From assembly GCA_026225275.1 (NCBI GenBank), contig JAMFSL010000169.1, positions 26,341 to 90,340 of the forward strand: a stretch of 64,000 nucleotides of DNA, written 5' to 3'. The notes below the pieces were generated by a model. That model saw nothing but the letters and a program-made list of their open reading frames with translations. It was not told where the DNA came from and did not search any database. Below are positions 58,530-64,000 of this stretch, in pieces. The stretch comes from Puia dinghuensis (GTDB taxonomy: Bacteria; Bacteroidota; Bacteroidia; Chitinophagales; Chitinophagaceae). Made by a program: the position numbers and the translations under genes. Position 1 is the stretch's first letter, and each line of letters begins with the position of its first letter.

Positions 58530-58611
58530 GCGACCGGGACGGTCGCCGGCCGAAGGCCAATCATTTCAAAGCGACCCGGAGGGGTGCCGGCCGAAGGCCA
58601 ATCGTTCTATG
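58530..58611. repeat. Two imperfect 41-bp tandem repeats, each with hairpin potential
   Basis: Units 58530-58570 and 58571-58611 share GCGACC(C/G)GGA... and GCCGGCCGAAGGCCAATC. Confidence 0.8.
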
Positions 58612-59206
58612 ACGGGGCTCCTTTCTCTTTTTCCTTCTTTTTCTGCGATTTGGGGGCCCAGATGGCCAACATCCGCTTGCCTTCCATTTTCGGCATCCCT
58701 TCCAGAACGCCAGAATCGCCCAGCCGTTCGGCAAATTTCAATAGCAGGAGTTCGCCTCTTTCCTTGAATTGGATCGCCCTACCCTTGAACTGGACGTATG
58801 CCTTTACCTTATTTCCTTCTTTCAGGAATTTTTCGGCATGCTTGGCCTTGAAATCGAAATCATGGTCATCCGTATTCGGGGTGAACCGGATCTCCTTTAC
58901 TTCCGAAGCCTTGCTCTTGGCCTTCATCTCCTTTTCCTTCTTCTTCTTCTCGTAAAGGAATTTATTATAGTCGATGATCTTACAAACGGGGGGATCCGCA
59001 TTGGGAGAGATTTCGACAAGGTCGAGCTGCTGTTCCTGGGCCATCTTCAGGGCCTCCTGGATCGGATACACGCCTACCTCGATATTGTCACCTACCAATC
59101 GCACCTGCGGAACCCTGATCATATGGTTGGTGCGATGTTCTTGTTGTTGTTCTTTTCTGAATCGTGGATTAAAATTCCCTCTTGGGGGTCTCGGTGGAAA
59201 TGCCAT
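58607..59206 (-). CDS. infC: Translation initiation factor IF-3
   Basis: [59 protein letters not shown]. Confidence 0.97.
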   Translation of the reverse strand: MAFPPRPPRGNFNPRFRKEQQQEHRTNHMIRVPQVRLVGDNIEVGVYPIQEALKMAQEQQLDLVEISPNADPPVCKIIDYNKFLYEKKKKEKEMKAKSKASEVKEIRFTPNTDDHDFDFKAKHAEKFLKEGNKVKAYVQFKGRAIQFKERGELLLLKFAERLGDSGVLEGMPKMEGKRMLAIWAPKSQKKKEKEKGAPS

Positions 59207-59280
59207 TTACTGTTTTTAAGTCCAGCTTCCCTCCCTGCCGGAAACTGCTGATTTTTTTACCTCTTTAAAATTCACACCTC

Positions 59281-61221
59281 TCAGGGATTGGAGGTGCGTT
59301 CGATAATCTCTTTCTTTATCTCCGCAATGAACTCTTCGATACCTTTCACGCCCAGATCTCCTTTGCCTTGTCTCCGTACCGCCACTTTATTATCGGCCAT
59401 TTCTTTTTCTCCGATGACCAGCATATAAGGCACTTTAGCGAGTTCGGTATCTCGGATCTTCTTTCCGATCTTTTCACTGCGATCGTCTACTTCTACACGA
59501 ATATCCGCATTTTTCAGGGAAACCAAAAGACTTTGTGCATATTCCAAAGACTTATCGGTGATCGGCAGGATCTTTACCTGCAGTGGCGCCAGCCATACCG
59601 GAAACTTGCCCGCATAATGCTCCAAAAGGAAGCCAATGAAGCGTTCATGCGTTCCCAGTGGCGCCCGGTGGATGATCAGGGGCGTTTCGGCATGGTTATC
59701 CTTATTGGTGAATTCCAGCTTAAAACGCTTGCCCTGGGCAAAGTCCACCTGGTTGGTCGCCAGGGTAAATTCCCTGCCTATCGTGCTCCAGATCTGGACG
59801 TCGATCTTGGGTCCATAAAAGGCGGCTTCGTCCGGCACCTCGATATAAGGCGTATTGGTCCTTATGAGGACATCCCGCACCAGGTCTTCGGTTTCCTTCC
59901 AAAGCTCCGGTTCGTCAATGTATTTTATGCCCAGCTTGGAAGGCGCGTGGACGCTGAAGCGCATCACATACTTGTCGATCCCGAATATTTTAAAGTATTT
60001 CAGGTACATCTCGTTGACGGCCCTGAACTCGTCGTAGAACTGCGCCTTGGTACAATAAATATGAGCATCATTCATATGCAAACACCGTACCCGCATTAGC
60101 CCGAAGAGCTCTCCGCTCTGCTCATAGCGGTAGCAGGTCCCATATTCCGCCAGCCGGTACGGCAGATCTTTATAGGATTTGGGCTCAGCCGCGAAGATCT
60201 TGTGGTGATGCGGACAGTTCATGGACTTCAGGTAATATTTCTCCCCTTCCAGCTCCATCGGCGGAAACATGCTGTCCTGGTAATAAGGCAGATGGCCGCT
60301 GGTGATATAGAGGCTTTCCTTGGCGATATTCGGGGTAACGACCCTTTTGTAGCCTGCCTGCTCTTCGGTCTTTTTGGCCAAGCGCTCCAGCTCTTCGATG
60401 ATCACGGTGCCGTTGGGCATCCACAGCGGCAGTCCGGGGCCCACCTGCTCGTCAAAGGTAAAAATCCCCAGTTCCTTGCCCAATTTCCGGTGGTCCCGCT
60501 TTTTCGCCTCTTCGAGCATCAACAGGTATTCGTCCAGTTCCTTCTGGGCAGGAAAAGTCACCCCGTAGACCCTGGTCAGCATTTTGTTCCGTTCGTCTCC
60601 CTTCCAGTACGCTCCGGCTATATTGGTCAGCCGCATCGCTTTGATCAGCCCGGTATTCGGGATATGAGGCCCGCGGCAGAGATCGGTAAAATTCCCCTGG
60701 GTATAAAAAGTGATCTGCCCATCCTCCAGCTTTTCCAGCAGATCGAGCTTGTATTCGTCGCCCTTTTCGGCAAAATAACTTATCGCTTCCGCCTTGGAAA
60801 TCTCTTTCCGTTGGTAGACCGCATTTTTTTTGGCCAGTTCGGCCATCTTGGCTTCCAACTGGCGAAGGTCGTCTTCGGTAATTTGCCTGCCCCCCAGATC
60901 CATATCGTAATAGAAACCACCGGTGTCGATGGCCGGTCCTACCCAGAATTTAGCGCCAGGGAAAATGACTTCTACCGCCTCAGCCATGAGGTGGGCAGAA
61001 GAATGCCAGAAAGTGGATTTGCCATCCTTATCCGTCCAGGTCAGCAAGGTGAGTGTCGCATCTGTCGTGATCGGGCGCGTGGCATCCCATACCTGCCCAT
61101 TTACATTCGCAGCCAATACTTTTCTCGCCAATCCTTCACTGATGGACCGGGCGATATCTAATGCAGTGACGCCGCTGTTATATTCTCTGACGGCGCCGTC
61201 CGGAAAAGTGATTTTGATCAT
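59281..61221 (-). CDS. thrS: Threonyl-tRNA synthetase
   Basis: TGS domain, HSSAHLMAEAVEVIFPGAKFWVGPAI, MNCPHHHKIF, YRYEQSGELFGLMRVRCLHMNDAHIYC, PLIIHRAPLGTHERFIGFLLEHY. Confidence 0.98.
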   Translation of the reverse strand: MIKITFPDGAVREYNSGVTALDIARSISEGLARKVLAANVNGQVWDATRPITTDATLTLLTWTDKDGKSTFWHSSAHLMAEAVEVIFPGAKFWVGPAIDTGGFYYDMDLGGRQITEDDLRQLEAKMAELAKKNAVYQRKEISKAEAISYFAEKGDEYKLDLLEKLEDGQITFYTQGNFTDLCRGPHIPNTGLIKAMRLTNIAGAYWKGDERNKMLTRVYGVTFPAQKELDEYLLMLEEAKKRDHRKLGKELGIFTFDEQVGPGLPLWMPNGTVIIEELERLAKKTEEQAGYKRVVTPNIAKESLYITSGHLPYYQDSMFPPMELEGEKYYLKSMNCPHHHKIFAAEPKSYKDLPYRLAEYGTCYRYEQSGELFGLMRVRCLHMNDAHIYCTKAQFYDEFRAVNEMYLKYFKIFGIDKYVMRFSVHAPSKLGIKYIDEPELWKETEDLVRDVLIRTNTPYIEVPDEAAFYGPKIDVQIWSTIGREFTLATNQVDFAQGKRFKLEFTNKDNHAETPLIIHRAPLGTHERFIGFLLEHYAGKFPVWLAPLQVKILPITDKSLEYAQSLLVSLKNADIRVEVDDRSEKIGKKIRDTELAKVPYMLVIGEKEMADNKVAVRRQGKGDLGVKGIEEFIAEIKKEIIERTSNP

Positions 61222-61322
61222 AAGGGTGCAAATTTAACAAACTTGCGCCAAATTGGATTTTACAAATGGTAAAGGGTACAAACAATTATTTACCTAATTT
61301 GCTATGGTGAAAATGACAGAAT

Positions 61323-62459
61323 ATGAAGAGACTCTTACTACTTCTTGTATTTGTTACACCCTTTTTGCTGCACGCCCAGGAACTGACAGGCATCTGGCAA
61401 GGGCACTTCGTTTCCGACGATGAAGGCAGACAGTCTTCCAGCGCCGATGACCGCTATAGATTCGAAGTGCAGATCGCTCAGCGCGGCAAAACCCTCGAGG
61501 CCGTGACCTATTCTTATTTGTCTACCATCTTTTACGGCAAGGCTGCCGCAACCGGTTCTATCAATGTCCATACCGGTAAGGTTTTGATTCAGGAAGGCAA
61601 ATTGCTGGAGCTGCGCAATAGTTTCGGCGGCGTCTGCATGATGACCTGCTTCCTCCAATATTTCAAATATGGAGGAGAAGAATTCCTCGAAGGCAAATTC
61701 GTCAGTATGACGCTGAAGGATTCTACTAATTGCGGCCGGGGCAAGGTATTGTTGCGTAGAAAGGCATTCTCCGATTTCCCCGAAGAACCCTTCCTCGTCG
61801 AGCGGGAAAAAGAACTGAAGGCGGCCCCTCTGTCTAAACCACTCCCCACCCATCGGCCCGACAGCATTCACAACACCGCCAAAATCCCATCGCATGTGCC
61901 CCACCGTCCCGATAGCACCCGGCTCACCGCCAGGACGTCGCCGCCTGTCGTTCACCACCACCCCACCCCGCCGCCCCCCACGACGCCTCCGCCACCTCCG
62001 CCTCCCGTGGCCAGGATCTCCGTTCCAAAGGGCACTGTGCAGTCCACGTCCAACGACAGCATGGTCAGCATGAACCGGCATTTTCCCACGGTCGTCCCCA
62101 GGGTGCTGATCGATCGGTCCACCGTACTGGTCCGGTCATTGACAGTACATACCAAGGAAGTGGTGTTAAATATTTATGACGACGGCGCCATTGATAATGA
62201 TACGATATCCGTCTATCTGGATAACCGGCGGGTGCTCGATCACGCTATGCTGACCGACCGCCCCCTTGTTGTAACCCTCCACCTCGATGATACCAACGAT
62301 TTTCACGAATTAGTGCTGGTGGCTGACAATGAAGGGGAAATCCCACCCAATACCTCCCTGATGATCGTCAAGGCGGGCGACAAGGAATACAAAGTGAATA
62401 TCACTTCCAGCCTGCAAAAAAATGCCTCGATCACTTTCAAATATGTAAAACCCGATTGA
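61323..62459 (+). CDS. Secreted protein of unknown function with His/Pro-rich linker (paralog of next gene)
   Basis: Signal peptide; ELTGIWQGHF; linker HHHPTPPPPTTPPPPPPP; C-term VVLNIYDDGAIDNDTISVYLDNRRVLDHAMLTDRPLVVTL. Confidence 0.75.
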   Translation: MKRLLLLLVFVTPFLLHAQELTGIWQGHFVSDDEGRQSSSADDRYRFEVQIAQRGKTLEAVTYSYLSTIFYGKAAATGSINVHTGKVLIQEGKLLELRNSFGGVCMMTCFLQYFKYGGEEFLEGKFVSMTLKDSTNCGRGKVLLRRKAFSDFPEEPFLVEREKELKAAPLSKPLPTHRPDSIHNTAKIPSHVPHRPDSTRLTARTSPPVVHHHPTPPPPTTPPPPPPPVARISVPKGTVQSTSNDSMVSMNRHFPTVVPRVLIDRSTVLVRSLTVHTKEVVLNIYDDGAIDNDTISVYLDNRRVLDHAMLTDRPLVVTLHLDDTNDFHELVLVADNEGEIPPNTSLMIVKAGDKEYKVNITSSLQKNASITFKYVKPD

Positions 62460-62462
62460 CCC

Positions 62463-63305
62463 ATGCGTGGCCTGTACCTGGCAATCCTGTCCGCCCTTAC
62501 TTTCTGCTGCCAGGCCGAAGATCTGAATGGTATCTGGAAAGGAGTCCTGACCCAGGGGCCTGGCGGATGTTACCCGCAGTATTTTCTGGAACTGCAGATC
62601 AATGCCACCAATGACCGGATTTCAGGTCGGGCTTATGATTATTATGACAAGAGCCATTTTGTCAAGATGAGCTTTACGGGACGCTATAATCCCCAAACGC
62701 ACCGGCTCGTACTGATAGAAAACAGGATATTGGAGGCCAATATACCATCAGACTGCCTGCCCTGTGTCAAGACCTATGATCTCAACTATTCGAAGACAGG
62801 CGACCAGGAAGAATTGAAGGGAGATTGGAAGGGAACGTATTCCGAAAAACAGCTGATCTGCCCTCCCGGCAGAATCCAGCTGAAGAAAGCCACGACATCA
62901 GACTTTCCCGTCGATATTGACCAGAATGATACTTTGGCCAAACTACAGGAGTCCCTGCACCTGCTGCCCAGGGAAAAGATACAGGTCAAAACAGTGACCC
63001 TCAAAAGTCCGGATGTGACCATCCAGCTGTATGACGATGGGGTTATCGATGGTGATACCGTGACCGTGCTTATCAATAACAAGTTGCTGCTTTATCGCCG
63101 GATGCTGACCGACAGGCCTCTCACCCTGCATGTCAATGCCTTTCCGGGTACGGAATACGAACTGGTGATGTATGCGGATAACCTGGGGACGATCCCGCCG
63201 AATACAGCATTGATGATGGTAACGGCCGGATCGGAAAAAATAGAGGTTTACCTGTCTTCCAGTGAACAAAACAGTGCCGCCGTTCGTTTTGTCTATAAGC
63301 CGTGA
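62463..63305 (+). CDS. Secreted protein of unknown function, tandem paralog lacking the Pro-rich linker
   Basis: DLNGIWKGVL; C-term VTIQLYDDGVIDGDTVTVLINNKLLLYRRMLTDRPLTLHV matching the upstream gene; 3-nt gap. Confidence 0.75.
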   Translation: MRGLYLAILSALTFCCQAEDLNGIWKGVLTQGPGGCYPQYFLELQINATNDRISGRAYDYYDKSHFVKMSFTGRYNPQTHRLVLIENRILEANIPSDCLPCVKTYDLNYSKTGDQEELKGDWKGTYSEKQLICPPGRIQLKKATTSDFPVDIDQNDTLAKLQESLHLLPREKIQVKTVTLKSPDVTIQLYDDGVIDGDTVTVLINNKLLLYRRMLTDRPLTLHVNAFPGTEYELVMYADNLGTIPPNTALMMVTAGSEKIEVYLSSSEQNSAAVRFVYKP

Positions 63306-63325
63306 CGGACTTTTGCGGCCCCGCC

Positions 63326-63940
63326 TTACTTCTTTACGAAATCGAGCGAATCGACAATCTCCCCACAGCCGACCATCTTATTTTTATACTTAGGATTTTT
63401 ATTGCCCAGATAGGGATTGCTGATGGCTGACGTATTGCTGAGCCAGAAGGCCTCTTCAGAATCATTGAAAGCCATGGGACACTTCACGTGATAGATCGTC
63501 TCTCCGTCATAGCGAACGGTACGGATGAGATTGTATAATTCATCCGTCAGCATATTGAAGGACCGCCGCCGGGCTTCGATGCCCGTCTCGCCGGAAAAGC
63601 CTTTGGCCTCGCCGCTGATGCTGACGGCCAGACTTTCAGCGGTCAGGATAATCGAGGTATCTGCCTTCAGCTGTTTCATCGGCAGGCTATCCGCATCTGT
63701 CATCACCGCATAGGCTGCCTGATCGGCCGCCGTCGTATCCCAGTTCACGAGGGCGTCCTTCATATCAAAGTATTTACTCATCAATCCTGAAAAAGCTGTA
63801 TTGAATACACCGGTATTTTTGCCGATCCGAAGAGCCTGATCCTTGGGCTGTTGCGGCTGAGGGTTCTTATCCGATAAGAGCTTGTAGACCAGGAGGCCGG
63901 CGACGAGTAAAATAATGATCAACAAGACGAATTTCTTCAT
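63326..63940 (-). CDS. Hypothetical single-TM/secreted protein
   Basis: MKKFVLLIIILLVAGLLVYKLL start at 63940; remainder without recognised domain. Confidence 0.6.
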   Translation of the reverse strand: MKKFVLLIIILLVAGLLVYKLLSDKNPQPQQPKDQALRIGKNTGVFNTAFSGLMSKYFDMKDALVNWDTTAADQAAYAVMTDADSLPMKQLKADTSIILTAESLAVSISGEAKGFSGETGIEARRRSFNMLTDELYNLIRTVRYDGETIYHVKCPMAFNDSEEAFWLSNTSAISNPYLGNKNPKYKNKMVGCGEIVDSLDFVKK

Positions 63941-64000
63941 GAAAGAAAATTTTATCGAAGGTAAGACATAAATTTTTAGTCTAAATTTGCCTACCAATTT

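Noticed and set aside
58394-58564. N-terminal extension of the L35 ORF
   Set aside because: L35 starts at MPKVRTNSS (58393); the extension overlaps the leader and lacks coding character.
60202-61161. 319-aa plus-strand ORF
   Set aside because: Antisense to thrS.
61950-62010. CCGCC/CCACC-rich low-complexity as a regulatory repeat
   Set aside because: In-frame Pro/His-rich linker of the 61323-62459 protein.
1-64000. tRNA/rRNA genes, CRISPR arrays, transposases, prophage
   Set aside because: No cloverleaf, regularly spaced repeat-spacer array, DDE/recombinase or phage structural ORF was recognised by eye; tRNAscan-SE and a CRISPR finder should confirm.

Overview
This 64 kb window is a chromosomal segment from a Bacteroidota bacterium, probably Chitinophagaceae-like. 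That placement is inferred from SusC/SusD pairs, TAnnTTTG-type -7 boxes and protein style. About 50 protein-coding genes can be supported. They include two SusC/SusD loci (1.2-5.7 kb and 14.1-20.0 kb), a frameshifted GH31 gene, an Idh/MocA-GH20 fusion ORF, several two-component systems, and a cyclic-nucleotide-binding kinase next to a receiver/thioredoxin-reductase-like fusion. Also present are a dihydroorotase-like protein, glycosyltransferases, lepA, a radical SAM/flippase/methyltransferase operon, tpiA, rpmE2, yajQ, a TonB-dependent receptor, lgt, a bacilliredoxin, hsp20, an arginine decarboxylase, infC-rpmI-rplT and thrS, plus a tandem pair of uncharacterised secreted proteins. No rRNA, tRNA, CRISPR array, phage or transposase was recognised. 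The most interesting observations are: (i) an in-frame Idh/MocA-GH20 fusion with a signal-peptide-like segment at the junction; (ii) a kinase beside a REC + glutaredoxin-like + TrxR-like protein that has lost both redox Cys motifs; (iii) a dihydroorotase-like protein that has lost most catalytic residues; (iv) a parS-like palindrome among DnaA-box-like sequences upstream of lgt; (v) a palindromic operator-like site inside the rpmE2 promoter; (vi) a terminator, repeats and a promoter-like box between infC and rpmI; (vii) a compact radical SAM/flippase/methyltransferase operon. All calls come from reading the sequence and supplied ORFs; no database search was run.
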